From Mucilaginibacter yixingensis (GTDB taxonomy: Bacteria > Bacteroidota > Bacteroidia > Sphingobacteriales > Sphingobacteriaceae): a stretch of DNA of 64,000 bases. Under the pieces are notes generated by a model, which was given only the letters and a program-made list of their open reading frames with translations, had not been told where the DNA came from and searched no databases. This document shows, in pieces, positions 43,848 to 54,325 of this stretch. Position 1 is the stretch's first letter; each line of letters starts with the position of its first letter. The stretch lies in contig NZ_CP160205.1 of NCBI RefSeq assembly GCF_041080815.1, forward strand, positions 2,232,001-2,296,000. The letters are read 5' to 3'. Both the position numbers and the translations under genes were made by a program.

Positions 43848-44720
43848 TTACTTCTGCGGCTTATTATCCGGAGCTTTACCAATCAAATCCATAAACTGAT
43901 CAAGTTTTGGCGTGATGATAATTTCTGTACGCCTGTTTTTAGAGCGACCGATATCGCTTACGTTATCAGCAATCGGGTTGTACTCGCCACGGCCGCCAGC
44001 AGTTAATCGTTTTGGATCAACATTAAACTTATTCTGCAACTCTTGTACTACAGACGACGCCCTGAGCGCACTCAAATCCCAGTTATTGCGGATGTTTTTC
44101 TGAGAGATAGGCACATTATCGGTATTACCCTCAATCAACACATCATAGTTACTGTAGTCCATAATAATCTTGGCAATTTTGGCCAGGGTAGCGCCAGCCT
44201 TATCAGATATCTCATAACTGCCTGATTTGTAAAGCATATTATCAGACAATGAGATGTAGACGACGCCTTTCAGCACTTTAACATCTACATCCTGACGCTC
44301 TGTTGTACTAAGTGACCGGGTAAGGTTGTTGGTTAGCACCACATTAAGCGAGTCGCTTTTGTTTTTGGCGTTCACCAGCTCCTGGATATAACGGTTAGAG
44401 CGGTTAATCTCATCAACCAGTTTGCTAATGTTTACATTACCTTGCTGGCCAGAATTTAAACATTTGTTCAGCGCATCTTGTAACTGACGGGCATTGGCAC
44501 GTTCAGATTCAATCTGTTCTTCTAAACTCTTGTTGCGGTTGGTGGCCACGGCCAGATTACGCTCGCTTAGCTGGTAGCGTCCGTTCAATTCGCGGCTGCT
44601 GCTATCCAATTTGTTGTAGTTGTTTTGTAGTTGCGCATATTTCTTGTTGCTTACGCAACTTCCCAGCACCGTTAAAGCCAACAGGGCCGGTATAATCATA
44701 AACTTTGTTTTCATAGTCAT
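43848..44720 (-). CDS. OmpA-family peptidoglycan-binding lipoprotein
   Basis: The 290-residue lipoprotein has lipobox LGSC (C22). A long coiled coil follows (~30-115; LEEQIESERANARQLQDALN). The OmpA_C domain spans about residues 140-275: NMLYKSGSYEISDKAGATLAKI, DYSNYDVLIEGNTDNVPI, NNWDLSALRASSVVQELQ and GRSKNRRTEIII, with the diaminopimelate-binding Asp and Arg present. It anchors the outer membrane to peptidoglycan. The length and coiled coil resemble MotB/Pal-like family members in Bacteroidota. Confidence 0.9.
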   Translation of the reverse strand: MTMKTKFMIIPALLALTVLGSCVSNKKYAQLQNNYNKLDSSSRELNGRYQLSERNLAVATNRNKSLEEQIESERANARQLQDALNKCLNSGQQGNVNISKLVDEINRSNRYIQELVNAKNKSDSLNVVLTNNLTRSLSTTERQDVDVKVLKGVVYISLSDNMLYKSGSYEISDKAGATLAKIAKIIMDYSNYDVLIEGNTDNVPISQKNIRNNWDLSALRASSVVQELQNKFNVDPKRLTAGGRGEYNPIADNVSDIGRSKNRRTEIIITPKLDQFMDLIGKAPDNKPQK

Positions 44721-45035
44721 AGTGTTTAAGTGTAAGCAGTCAATAAAAACTGCTAACGTTCCTAAACAAGCAAAGTCTGCGCCAAAGCGTAATAAATAGG
44801 CTTAAAGACCTAATTTACAGGGTGTTTGATGTCGATTTGTTTTTCTTAATTGATTGATTTTTAGATTAATGTATATTAATCTGATCGATTTTTATCATCC
44901 AGATTCAATACTAATGGTATGGCTTTACAGTAATCCATCATTACAAAAAGTAATCACAATGTTACCCGTAGCCATTGCCAAACAATTATTTTATCAGAAA
45001 TTAGTTGCGATATTAGTTCTACATCTGTCTGCAAT
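44721..45035. other. Intergenic region between divergent OmpA and small membrane protein genes
   Basis: This 315-base stretch holds promoters for both genes by position, but no TAnnTTTG element stands out. A small hairpin AGCAGT/ACTGCT (44735-44754) lies in the OmpA leader. A 68-codon plus-strand frame at 44854-45060 has no family features and is not called. Confidence 0.5.
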
Positions 45036-45599
45036 ATGCCCCGGCCTAAACCTAAATTGAATATCGCGCTGTATGGTACCGCTTATCTGGTATTGTTTGC
45101 CTGCTTCTATTTGGCATGGCATAAGCTTTGGCATACGGCAGTCAAGAAAAATGAGCCGAAGAATATCCGGTTATTTGTAACCAACAATAGTCGTAACCAG
45201 GAGCCGCTGGCCATCTTGATCAGCAGCGGTAAAGAAATTATTTATAACGATACTATTAGCGAGCGTTTTGTAGAAGTGCCGCTACGCGTTGAGCCGGGCA
45301 AACAAAATCTTAAAATAAGCATACTCAACAGGGGACTTGAAAAAATGCTTCGAGCCGATATTGGTTTGGGAGATAATAATTACGGCCTTAATATCACTTA
45401 TGAATATGAACCGCCTTATGCCGAAGCTAAGAAATATCTGATGGAAGAAGCCTACCAATATGAGGTGGCCCGTAATAAAAGTAGAGACACCACCTACTGG
45501 TCGCACTATTTTGATAAGCATCAATACCGTTTCCCCGAACAGCCGCGTAGCATGATGGTAGAAATAACTAATTATAAAAACATGAGGTTGGATAAATAA
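45036..45599 (+). CDS. Single-span membrane-anchored protein of unknown function
   Basis: The 187-residue protein has one N-terminal membrane helix (residues ~10-30, ALYGTAYLVLFACFYLAWHK). A soluble part follows with a beta-rich section (IRLFVTNNSRNQEPLAILIS, FVEVPLRVEPGKQNLKISIL) and a helical, charged end. I recognise no family. It is followed 6 bases later by the split hydrolase gene, and the two are likely co-transcribed. Confidence 0.7.
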   Translation: MPRPKPKLNIALYGTAYLVLFACFYLAWHKLWHTAVKKNEPKNIRLFVTNNSRNQEPLAILISSGKEIIYNDTISERFVEVPLRVEPGKQNLKISILNRGLEKMLRADIGLGDNNYGLNITYEYEPPYAEAKKYLMEEAYQYEVARNKSRDTTYWSHYFDKHQYRFPEQPRSMMVEITNYKNMRLDK

Positions 45600-45605
45600 A
45601 CCGCT

Positions 45606-47620
45606 ATGAAGAAACTACTACTCATTGCCTGCTCTGTCTTTTTGTTTTTTAAGGCCGATGCCAAAATTGTGCGCATAGAAATTACCAGTATTGAGTCACC
45701 GGCTTTTGGAGGCCGGCAATTTGGCAATGTAGGGGCGTATGAAAAACTCCGCGGCAAGGCCTATGGCGAACTCAATCCACTTGATCCCCAAAATGCTAAG
45801 ATTACTGACATTCAGCTGGCGCCCCGCAATAAGCGGGGAATGGTAGAATACTCGACGGATTTTTATATCCTCAAGCCCATCAATCTGTTACGCGGTAATC
45901 GTAAGTTATTCGAAGAGATCCCTAATCGCGGTGGCAAAACGTTTGGTAATTTTAATAAAAGCAGCGGAGGCAATGACCCCAGCACCGCAGAACAGGCGGG
46001 CGATGCTTTCCTGATGAACCAAGGCTATACGCTGGCATGGTGCGGTTGGGATATATCAGCAACGTCTGAAAATAACAAGTTAACCATCACCGTACCGGTC
46101 GCAAAAAAAGCGGATGGATCAACCATTACAGGGCCATCTTATGAATACATTGAGAGTGATAATGATCGCCTGCAAAGCTATAAACTAGCTTATGCAGCAG
46201 CTTCAACTGATAAAGCACATGCTACGCTTACATACAAAGCTTTTCTGAATGATGCCCCGCAAACTCTCCCTGCCGGTAGCTGGGAGTATGTGAACGACCG
46301 CACCATCCGGTTGTTACCAGCAGATACACCTTTTAAACCGAGTGGCATTTATGAGTTTTATTACGATGCCAAAGATCCGCTGGTAGCAGGTATCGGACTT
46401 GCATCAACCCGCGATTTTGTTTCTTTTCTGCGCAACAACGGTTTTGATGATAATGGCAACCGTAACCCACTATTTGGTAACATAGACTACACGTTCAGCT
46501 ATACTGAATCTCAGCCAGCCCGCTATATCAATGATTTTCAAACCCTGGGTTTTAATGTGGACGAGATGGGCCGCAGGGTAATAGATGGCATCCTGAACTG
46601 GCTTGGCGGCGGGAGCGGAGTTGGTATCAACTACCGGTTTGCCCAGCCTGGGCGTACAGAGCGCAACCGCCAGAATCATTTATATCCGGAAGCGGTATTT
46701 CCGTTTGCTTATCCGGTGCTCACAGATCCTAATTCAGGCCTAACCGCAGGACGATCCGGCGGATATCCAATGCCGTTATTAATGCCCAAGGTAATGGAAG
46801 TTAATTCGGCCAATGAGTATTGGGTAAAAGCGGCATCTTTACTGCATAGCGATTTAAATGGCAATGATTTGCCTGATCCCGCTAATGTGCGTTTTTACCT
46901 CCTTTCAGGCATGCAACATGGCAGAGGTCATGGTAAGGGAGTTACCCAGCAATTGCAAAACCCAACGCGCCCGGATGCGGTTTTGCGCGCCCTGTTTGTT
47001 GATTTGGATGAGTGGGTGACTAAAAATATTGCACCGCCAGAAAGCCAGGTGCCACGTCGCAATAACGGAACAGCGGCTTTAGCTGTAGCCCAACACGGCT
47101 CGTTAACAGGTACAGTAGCCCAAAAAGAATTAGGCTGGCCGATATTCCGGGGGTAACTTATACCGGCTTAATTACTACACGTTATTGCTTTAATTATGGC
47201 GCGCAGATCAGGCAGGGTATTATATCGCAATATCCGGATCTTTCAATGCCATACCCAAGCTATACCAATTTCGTATCTAAGGTTGATGCCGATGGTAACG
47301 AGGTGGCGGGTATTCATTTGCCGCCAGTAGCTGCTCCAACCGGCACTTATACCGGCTGGGCATTACGTGCAGCACCGTTTGCAGAGAATGATGGCGGTGA
47401 AAGCGCGGGGCAATACATTCCATTTAAAACAACTAAAGCAGAACGTATAACAGCCGGCGACGCCAGGCTTTCATTGGAGGAGCGCTATGGTAATCATAAT
47501 GGCTATGTAGAGGCGGTGACCAAAGCAGTTCAAAATCTGGTTAAAAACAGGTTGTTGTTGCCGGAAGATGCCACCAGTTACATTAGTGAAGCAGAGCAAA
47601 GTAACGTGCTTCAACACTGA
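45606..47620 (+). pseudogene. Abhydrolase_10-type alpha/beta hydrolase, split by a one-base frameshift near 47,141
   Basis: The first frame (45606-47156, 516 residues) has a signal peptide (KKLLLIACSVFLFFKADA) and the Abhydrolase_10 pattern (SPAFGGRQFGNVGAYEKLRG, EEIPNRGGKTF, YTLAWCGWDI). It ends LGWPIFRG. In the -1 frame the protein goes on without a stop, IPGVTYTGLITTRYCFNYGA, to 47620. One lost G in the run CCGGAT would restore one protein of about 671 residues (GWP-D-IPGV). Either the gene is decaying or the read has an indel. The nucleophile and His segments are not placed with certainty. Family members are secreted esterase-like enzymes of unknown substrate. Confidence 0.75.
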
Positions 47621-47738
47621 TAGTTGTAAGCTTTTTTGCGTAATAATTGATTAATAATTTAATTCTAACGATAAGTAGGGGTATATTTAACTACTTGAAC
47701 TGAAATCGAAACGTTGATATTTTCCTGAATTTTTCACC

Positions 47739-50700
47739 ATGAACTATTTTTCCGATACAAGCGATCGGCAAAGCTCTATTGTACTAAACCTATATCAGCA
47801 ATTTGAACATCAGGCCCAAGCGGTGCCAGATGCTATAGCTGTTGCTCATGGTGATGTAATGATTACCTACAGGGAGCTTAATGACCTGTCTGATGCGCTT
47901 GCCATAGAAATAAATAACGCCGCCGTCACCAGTAATATATTGGGGGTAAGCGCCTCGCGCGGTGTGTATACCATTGTTTCGCTGCTGGCTATTCTTAAAT
48001 CAGGGAAAGCTTATTTGCCACTTGATCCATCGTATCCGGCTGAACGCCTGAGACAGATTATTGCCGAATCTGGTATTACTCACTGTATTGCCCGCTCGGT
48101 AGAAAACGCACTATTTACTGATTTGGGACTGAGGGCCATTAACTCAGACGAGAAATATCCGCAGGCGACGCCGCTAAAAATTGCTTTAGAAAATCCTTTA
48201 ACTTATGTATTGTTTACCTCTGGTTCTACCGGTAAACCGAAGGGCGTTTGCATGGCCGGCAATGCGCTGGTGAATTTGCTGCAGTGGCAGCAGCGCTACT
48301 CAGCATCGGCACCGGGTTTTAAAACCTTGCAATACGCGCCGCTGACGTTTGATGTTTCTTTTCAGGAGATATTTGCCACATTAACCACCGGCGGCACGCT
48401 GGTGTTGGTGGATGACGAAACACGGTTAGATCCGCAGCGTTTGCTGCATTATACAGATGAGCAGCAGATCAATCGCATTTTTCTGCCCTTTGTTGCCCTG
48501 CAATATTTAACCGCTGCTGCCGATGATCTGTTGCCTAGAAGCTTGCAGGAGGTAATGACGGCAGGCGAACAGCTCAAGATCACAGAGCAGATAGTGGCCT
48601 TCTTTAAAGCCCTTCGTGGTTGTAAATTGTTTAACCAATATGGCCCGACAGAAAGCCATGTGGTTACTCAATTGGAGTTAACCGGCGACCCAGAACTATG
48701 GCCAGCATTGCCGGATATTGGCGTTGCCATAGATCATACAGAGATTTTAATTCTCGATGAGGAATTAAAGCCAGTCGCCAATGGCACACAGGGCGAGCTT
48801 TGCATCAGCGGCGTTTGCCTGGCCCAAGGCTACTTGAACCGGCCCGATCTTACTGCCGAAAAATTCATAGGCTACACATCACCTCAGGGCCAAACTAAAC
48901 GCATTTACCGTACCGGTGATTTGGCCCGTGTAATGGAGAACGGCAATATTGAATATCTGGGCCGCATAGATAATCAGGTAAAGATTCGTGGCAATAGGGT
49001 AGAGCCGGGTGAGATTGAGGTTGTCATCAACAAACTCGATTTTGTTAAGCAAGCCGTCGTTGTTGCCCGCGAGTATGGCGGCGGACAAAAACGCCTGATT
49101 GCTTATCTGGTAGCAATGGGTGCTGAACAGAATACGCAAGCCGTAAAAAAACAAGCTGCTGATAACCTGCCCGATTATATGGTTCCGTCGGCCTTTATCT
49201 GGCTTGATGAATTTCCACAAACCAGCAGTGGCAAGGTAGATCGTAAAGCTTTACCCGCGCCAATTATCAATAGACCCGAGTTAAACACATTATATCAGGC
49301 CCCATCAAATCAAACTCAAAAACGCCTAGCCGGGCTATGGGCCGATCTGTTACAGTATGATAAGATTGGCATTCATGACAATTTCTTCGACCTGGGAGGT
49401 AACTCACTTTTGGCTATCAATACCGTATCTGCGCTGCGCTCTCAATTTGGTTATACTGTGCCGGTTACCAGGGTGTATCAATCGCCTACGGTTGCAGGTA
49501 TTGCCGCTTATATTGATGGTGAGCAGCAGCAATTGGTTTTACCAACTCAACGTAAGAAAAATGACGCAGGCGATATAGCCATCATTGCTATGGCCGGCCG
49601 CTTCCCCGGTGCCCGAAACGTTGCTGAGTTTTGGGAGCTGCTGAAACAAGGTAAAGAAGGCGTGAGTTTTTTTACTGATGCAGAACTTGATGAAAATATT
49701 CCTGACAGTCTAAAAAACAACTCATTATATGTAAAGGCCCGCGGCGTTTTAGATACCCCGGGCGCCCTTGATACCGCGTTTTTTAACCTGGCTCCGCGTA
49801 TGGCCGAGCTAATGGATCCACAGCAGCGTCTGTTTATGGAAATTGCCTGGGAGGTACTAGAGACTGCAGGTTACCCTCCCGCACAATATGGTGACGGCAT
49901 TGGGGTATGGGCAGGCAGCGCTAATAACTCTTATTACTATAACAATATTCTCACCAATCCAGAAGCGGTAGAACAAGCGGGCGCTTTCCAGGTGATGACG
50001 ATGAACGAGAAGGATTATATCGCTACCCGCACCGCTTACGAACTCAATTTGAAAGGGCCGGCGGTGAGCGTGTATTCAGCATGTTCAACATCGTTATTGG
50101 CTGTTAGTCAGGCGGTGGATGCCTTGCGTAATGGGTATTGCAAAATGGCTTTGGCCGGCGGTGTTACTATTACATCGCCCGTAAAAAGCGGCCATTTGTA
50201 CAATGAAGGCGCAATGCTGAGTCGTGATGGGCACACCCGTACATTTGACTCCTCAGCAACCGGCACTGTATTTAGTGATAGTGCAGGTATTGTATTGTTA
50301 AAGCCTTTAGAAGATGCTTTAAACGACGGCGATACCATCTATGCGCTTATTAAAGGAACCGGCGTTAATAACGATGGCTCCGGCAAAGGCAGCTTCACCG
50401 CACCAAATGCAGCCGGACAGGCCGGTGCTATTGCATCTGCCATACAAGATGCTGATATCTCCGCATCAGACATTAGCTACATTGAAGCCCACGGAACGGC
50501 CACACCACTGGGCGACCCGATAGAGCTGGAAGGATTGAAGCTGGCCTTTGGTAAGCAGAGTAAGAATCAATACTGCGCCATTGGGTCAGTAAAAAGCAAC
50601 ATGGGGCACATGATTGCCGCATCTGGCGTAGCCGGTTTAATTAAGACCGCGCTTTGTTTGCATCATAAAGTGTTGGTGCCATCATTGTTTTATAATGAAG

Positions 50701-53700
50701 CAAACCCGGCTATCAACTTTATAGATAGCCCATTTAAGGTAAACACTCAATTGAGGGACTGGGAGAGTACCGGCAAACGCAACGCCGGTGTAAGCTCTTT
50801 TGGGGTTGGCGGCACAAACGTGCATGTGGTGTTGCAGGATTTTGAGCAGGATACTATTTCTGCCGTAAGCGAACGCCCTTATCAACTACTCACCTGGTCT
50901 GCCAAAAGTGAATACAGTCGTGATGCTTATGCGGAAGCATTAAAGACACTGGATGATCAGGATAATCTGGCTGATGTGGCCTACACCCTTCAAATCGGCC
51001 GTACGGAGTTTAACCGCCGCCGTTTTGTGGTAGCAGCAAATCATATCGATTTAAAAGCAAGATTAGCAACGCCGGTATCGCCTTTGCTGGTAAATACACT
51101 TAAAGAGAAAGCCACCGAAGTTGCCTTTATGTTCCCTGGTCAGGGGGCGCAATATGTGGGTATGGGGGCAGATCTTTACCTGCATGAGCCGGTGTTTAAA
51201 AATGCCATTGACGAGTGTGCTGAATTGATTAAGCAATATGCTGGTTATGATATCAGGGAAGTAATATATCCTACTGATAGTAAGGGAGATAAATTAAGCA
51301 ATCTAACACAGACGTACTATATCCAACCGGCCATATTTACTATTGAATATGCGTTGGCACAGCTATGGCAAAGCTGGGGCGTGCAGCCTGCCGCATTGTT
51401 GGGGCACAGTATTGGCGAGTTTGTGGCTGCGCACCTGGCAGGCGTTTTCAGCCTGGAAGATGCCTTGAAGATGATTACCGCCCGCGCCAAACTCATTCAG
51501 GATTTGCCTGAGGGTAAAATGCTGGCGTTGCGGGTGCCCTATCAGGATATTGAAAAGCTTTTGCCTGAGGGATTGTCTATCGGCGTCATCAACGCTCACA
51601 ACCTCACCGTAGTTTCCGGCGGACCTGCTTTGATAACCACTTTTGCCGATGCGCTTGCTGAACAAAATATACCATCGCGCGTGTTGAATGTGAGTCATGC
51701 GCTGCATTCGCCGATGATGGAGGCCGCCATTGAACCATTTAAAAAGGTGGTGTTGACGGTTAAATTGCAAACGCCAAGACTGCCGATACTATCGGGTGTA
51801 AGCGGCAACTGGATGACTGATGCCCAGGCTACCAGCGCCGACTATTGGGCGCGCCACATGCGCGAAACGGTGAACTTCGCGGCAACACTAAAAACACTAA
51901 CAGAAGATAACGATAAACGTATCCTGTTAGAGGTAGGCCCCGGTAACGTAACCGCCACACTTGCTAAAAATCAGGCAGATGTTAAACCAAACTTGGTAAC
52001 TGTTGCCGGGTTAGACCAGCAAGCAGCATCAGCTTATATTCCGGTTCTAAATGCTTTGGGCCGGTTGTGGTTACATGGCATTAATATAGATTGGAATAAG
52101 TTTTATTATAAGCAGGGCCGTCGTAAGATAGCTGCACCAACATATGTGTTTGACCGGAAAAATTACTGGATCAAACCGGGCAAAGTGGCACAAACTACAC
52201 CAACTTTGCCTACCCCAATACCTGCACTAGCACAAACTCAAGAGTCCCCCGTACAACATATTATAATGAGAGAAATTGTTTTAGCCAACAAGATCCGTGA
52301 GATATTTGAAGGCGCGTCTGGCATCCCCATGAGCCAAATACCAGTTGATATGAGCTTTGCCGAGGCCGGATTTGACTCCCTGCTGCTCACGCAGATAGCC
52401 ATGAACCTAAAGAAGGAGTTTGGCGTGCAAATTACCTTCCGCAAGTTGTATGAGGAGTATAGTACGGTGAGTTTGCTGGCGCAATTTTTAGATGAAAGTC
52501 TGCCTGCGGATAAGTTTCAACCGATACACAGCAACGGCAAACCAGCGGTGGCCCCGGCCTTAACGCAATTACCGGTATCAGGTAACGGCTCTTCGCATCT
52601 GGATCTGATTACGCAACAATTGAATCTGCTGGCTCAGCAGGTGGCTTTATTGCAAAATAGTAATGGTACTCTCCAAACACAAGTTAACGGCGTAGCGCAT
52701 CACGTACCGATGCAGGTAACGCCACAACCATCTCCCAATGGCATTACTGCCGAAGAAATGGTAGAAATCAAAAAGCCATTCGGTGCTACAGCCCGGATTG
52801 ATAGACAAACTACTGATCTAACGGACGATAAGCAGGATTATCTAAATAATCTCACCAAACGTTATAACGCCAAAACAGGTAAGAGCAAAGCTTATACCCA
52901 ACAGCATCGCAATGGCATGGCTGATCCTCGTGTGGTTTCGGGCTTCCGTCCGGCTACTAAGGAGATGGTGTATCCATTGGTAGTTAATCGCTCTAAAGGC
53001 AGCCATGTTTGGGATCTGGATGGTAATGATTACATCGACGCGTTAAACGGTTTTGGCTCAAACTTTTTGGGCTATAACATGGATTTCCTGAAAGAGGCCT
53101 TCCAGAAACAGCTGGAAGCAGGCTACGAAATCGGTCCACAGCATGAGTTGGCTGGCGAAGTCTGCCAACTGATTAATGAGTTTACCGGGTTTGAGCGCTC
53201 GGCTTTGTGTAATACAGGGTCTGAAGCGGTGTTGGGCGCTATGCGCATGTCACGTACAGTTACTGGTCGCTCGTTAATTGTGGCCTTTGCAGGTTCATAT
53301 CATGGCATTAATGATGAAGTGTTGGTGCGAGGTACCAAGGTCTTAAAAACCGTTCCTGCTGCTCCGGGCATTATGCCCGAGGTGGTGCAGAATATGCTGA
53401 TACTGGATTACGGTACCGATGAATCATTGGAGATTATCCGTCAGCGTGCGCATGAATTGGCCGCCGTACTGGTAGAACCAGTTCAAAGCCGTCGACCGGA
53501 ATTTCAGCCTGTAGCGTTTTTGAAAGAACTGCGCACTATTACCAAAGCTTCTGGCACAGCTCTGATCTTTGACGAGGTGATCACCGGCTTCCGTATGCAT
53601 CCGGGTGGTGCACAAGCTATTTTTGATATCAGGGCCGATATTGGCACCTACGGTAAGGTTATTGGCGGCGGTATGCCAATTGGTGTTATTGCCGGCGTTC

Positions 53701-54320
53701 CCGAATTTATGGATGCCCTGGACGGCGGCACCTGGCAATATGGCGATGGCTCGGTACCCGAGGCTGGCGTAACCTACTTTGCCGGTACTTTTGTACGCCA
53801 TCCGTTAGCGCTGGCGGGGGCTAAGGCCTGTCTGGATTACCTTAAACTGAAAGGTCTGGCGTTGCAGCAAGGCGTTAACGCCAAGGTAAAACGCTTAGCC
53901 GATGCGCTGAATGCAACCTGTATTAAATATCATTTACCGCTATATATCGCCAACTTTGGTTCGCTATGGAAGATAAAGTTTAAATATGAGCTGGCTTATG
54001 GCGAGTTGTTATTTACACTGATGCGTTATCGTAACATCCACATCTGGGATATTTTTCCATGCTTTCTTACCGAAGCACATACCGACGCAGAGATTGACGC
54101 TATAATCAACGCTTTTAACGAAAGTGTAGAAGAATTGATGGTTGCCGGCTTTTTACCATCAGAGACGCCTGAGCCAGAGGCATCGGATAAACTTGATCCG
54201 TTTAACTCGCCGCCAGAACCTGGTGCAAGATTAGGAAGAGATGAAGACGGCCATCCAGCGTGGTTTGTACCGAATCCTGATGTGCCGGGAAAATATTTGC
54301 AGATAGAAACTAAACCTTAA
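47739..54320 (+). CDS. Hybrid NRPS-PKS: A-PCP-KS-AT-ACP-aminotransferase
   Basis: The 2193-residue megasynthase has no N-terminal condensation domain, so it is a loading module. Domains in order: adenylation (1-510; core LFTSGSTGKPKG at ~157), PCP (Ser556 in GGNSL), KS (612-1035; Cys782 in ACSTSL, His in HGTATPLGD and NMGHM), AT (1128-1430; Ser1224 in GHSIGE, late HALHSP, malonyl-like), ACP (Ser1547 in GFDSL), a Gln-rich coiled linker (~1620-1650), and a class III PLP aminotransferase (1690-2155; DEVITGFR, Lys1973 in GKVIGGG). The A-domain pocket reads D205 V206 Q209 F248 M273 A275 Q300 V308 V309 K499, close to published proline codes. There is no KR or DH. The C-terminus links to the C domain of the next protein, as in MycA/McyE-type enzymes. 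Confidence 0.93.
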   Translation: MNYFSDTSDRQSSIVLNLYQQFEHQAQAVPDAIAVAHGDVMITYRELNDLSDALAIEINNAAVTSNILGVSASRGVYTIVSLLAILKSGKAYLPLDPSYPAERLRQIIAESGITHCIARSVENALFTDLGLRAINSDEKYPQATPLKIALENPLTYVLFTSGSTGKPKGVCMAGNALVNLLQWQQRYSASAPGFKTLQYAPLTFDVSFQEIFATLTTGGTLVLVDDETRLDPQRLLHYTDEQQINRIFLPFVALQYLTAAADDLLPRSLQEVMTAGEQLKITEQIVAFFKALRGCKLFNQYGPTESHVVTQLELTGDPELWPALPDIGVAIDHTEILILDEELKPVANGTQGELCISGVCLAQGYLNRPDLTAEKFIGYTSPQGQTKRIYRTGDLARVMENGNIEYLGRIDNQVKIRGNRVEPGEIEVVINKLDFVKQAVVVAREYGGGQKRLIAYLVAMGAEQNTQAVKKQAADNLPDYMVPSAFIWLDEFPQTSSGKVDRKALPAPIINRPELNTLYQAPSNQTQKRLAGLWADLLQYDKIGIHDNFFDLGGNSLLAINTVSALRSQFGYTVPVTRVYQSPTVAGIAAYIDGEQQQLVLPTQRKKNDAGDIAIIAMAGRFPGARNVAEFWELLKQGKEGVSFFTDAELDENIPDSLKNNSLYVKARGVLDTPGALDTAFFNLAPRMAELMDPQQRLFMEIAWEVLETAGYPPAQYGDGIGVWAGSANNSYYYNNILTNPEAVEQAGAFQVMTMNEKDYIATRTAYELNLKGPAVSVYSACSTSLLAVSQAVDALRNGYCKMALAGGVTITSPVKSGHLYNEGAMLSRDGHTRTFDSSATGTVFSDSAGIVLLKPLEDALNDGDTIYALIKGTGVNNDGSGKGSFTAPNAAGQAGAIASAIQDADISASDISYIEAHGTATPLGDPIELEGLKLAFGKQSKNQYCAIGSVKSNMGHMIAASGVAGLIKTALCLHHKVLVPSLFYNEANPAINFIDSPFKVNTQLRDWESTGKRNAGVSSFGVGGTNVHVVLQDFEQDTISAVSERPYQLLTWSAKSEYSRDAYAEALKTLDDQDNLADVAYTLQIGRTEFNRRRFVVAANHIDLKARLATPVSPLLVNTLKEKATEVAFMFPGQGAQYVGMGADLYLHEPVFKNAIDECAELIKQYAGYDIREVIYPTDSKGDKLSNLTQTYYIQPAIFTIEYALAQLWQSWGVQPAALLGHSIGEFVAAHLAGVFSLEDALKMITARAKLIQDLPEGKMLALRVPYQDIEKLLPEGLSIGVINAHNLTVVSGGPALITTFADALAEQNIPSRVLNVSHALHSPMMEAAIEPFKKVVLTVKLQTPRLPILSGVSGNWMTDAQATSADYWARHMRETVNFAATLKTLTEDNDKRILLEVGPGNVTATLAKNQADVKPNLVTVAGLDQQAASAYIPVLNALGRLWLHGINIDWNKFYYKQGRRKIAAPTYVFDRKNYWIKPGKVAQTTPTLPTPIPALAQTQESPVQHIIMREIVLANKIREIFEGASGIPMSQIPVDMSFAEAGFDSLLLTQIAMNLKKEFGVQITFRKLYEEYSTVSLLAQFLDESLPADKFQPIHSNGKPAVAPALTQLPVSGNGSSHLDLITQQLNLLAQQVALLQNSNGTLQTQVNGVAHHVPMQVTPQPSPNGITAEEMVEIKKPFGATARIDRQTTDLTDDKQDYLNNLTKRYNAKTGKSKAYTQQHRNGMADPRVVSGFRPATKEMVYPLVVNRSKGSHVWDLDGNDYIDALNGFGSNFLGYNMDFLKEAFQKQLEAGYEIGPQHELAGEVCQLINEFTGFERSALCNTGSEAVLGAMRMSRTVTGRSLIVAFAGSYHGINDEVLVRGTKVLKTVPAAPGIMPEVVQNMLILDYGTDESLEIIRQRAHELAAVLVEPVQSRRPEFQPVAFLKELRTITKASGTALIFDEVITGFRMHPGGAQAIFDIRADIGTYGKVIGGGMPIGVIAGVPEFMDALDGGTWQYGDGSVPEAGVTYFAGTFVRHPLALAGAKACLDYLKLKGLALQQGVNAKVKRLADALNATCIKYHLPLYIANFGSLWKIKFKYELAYGELLFTLMRYRNIHIWDIFPCFLTEAHTDAEIDAIINAFNESVEELMVAGFLPSETPEPEASDKLDPFNSPPEPGARLGRDEDGHPAWFVPNPDVPGKYLQIETKP

Positions 54321-54325
54321 TAAAC

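Noticed and set aside
44854-45060. Plus-strand frame of 68 codons before the small membrane protein
   Set aside because: It overlaps the start of the better-supported gene at 45036 in another frame and has no recognisable feature.
51363-51770. Minus-strand frame of 135 codons inside the NRPS-PKS gene
   Set aside because: It is a shadow of the AT domain on the other strand; the His/Arg-rich translation has no family match that I can recognise.
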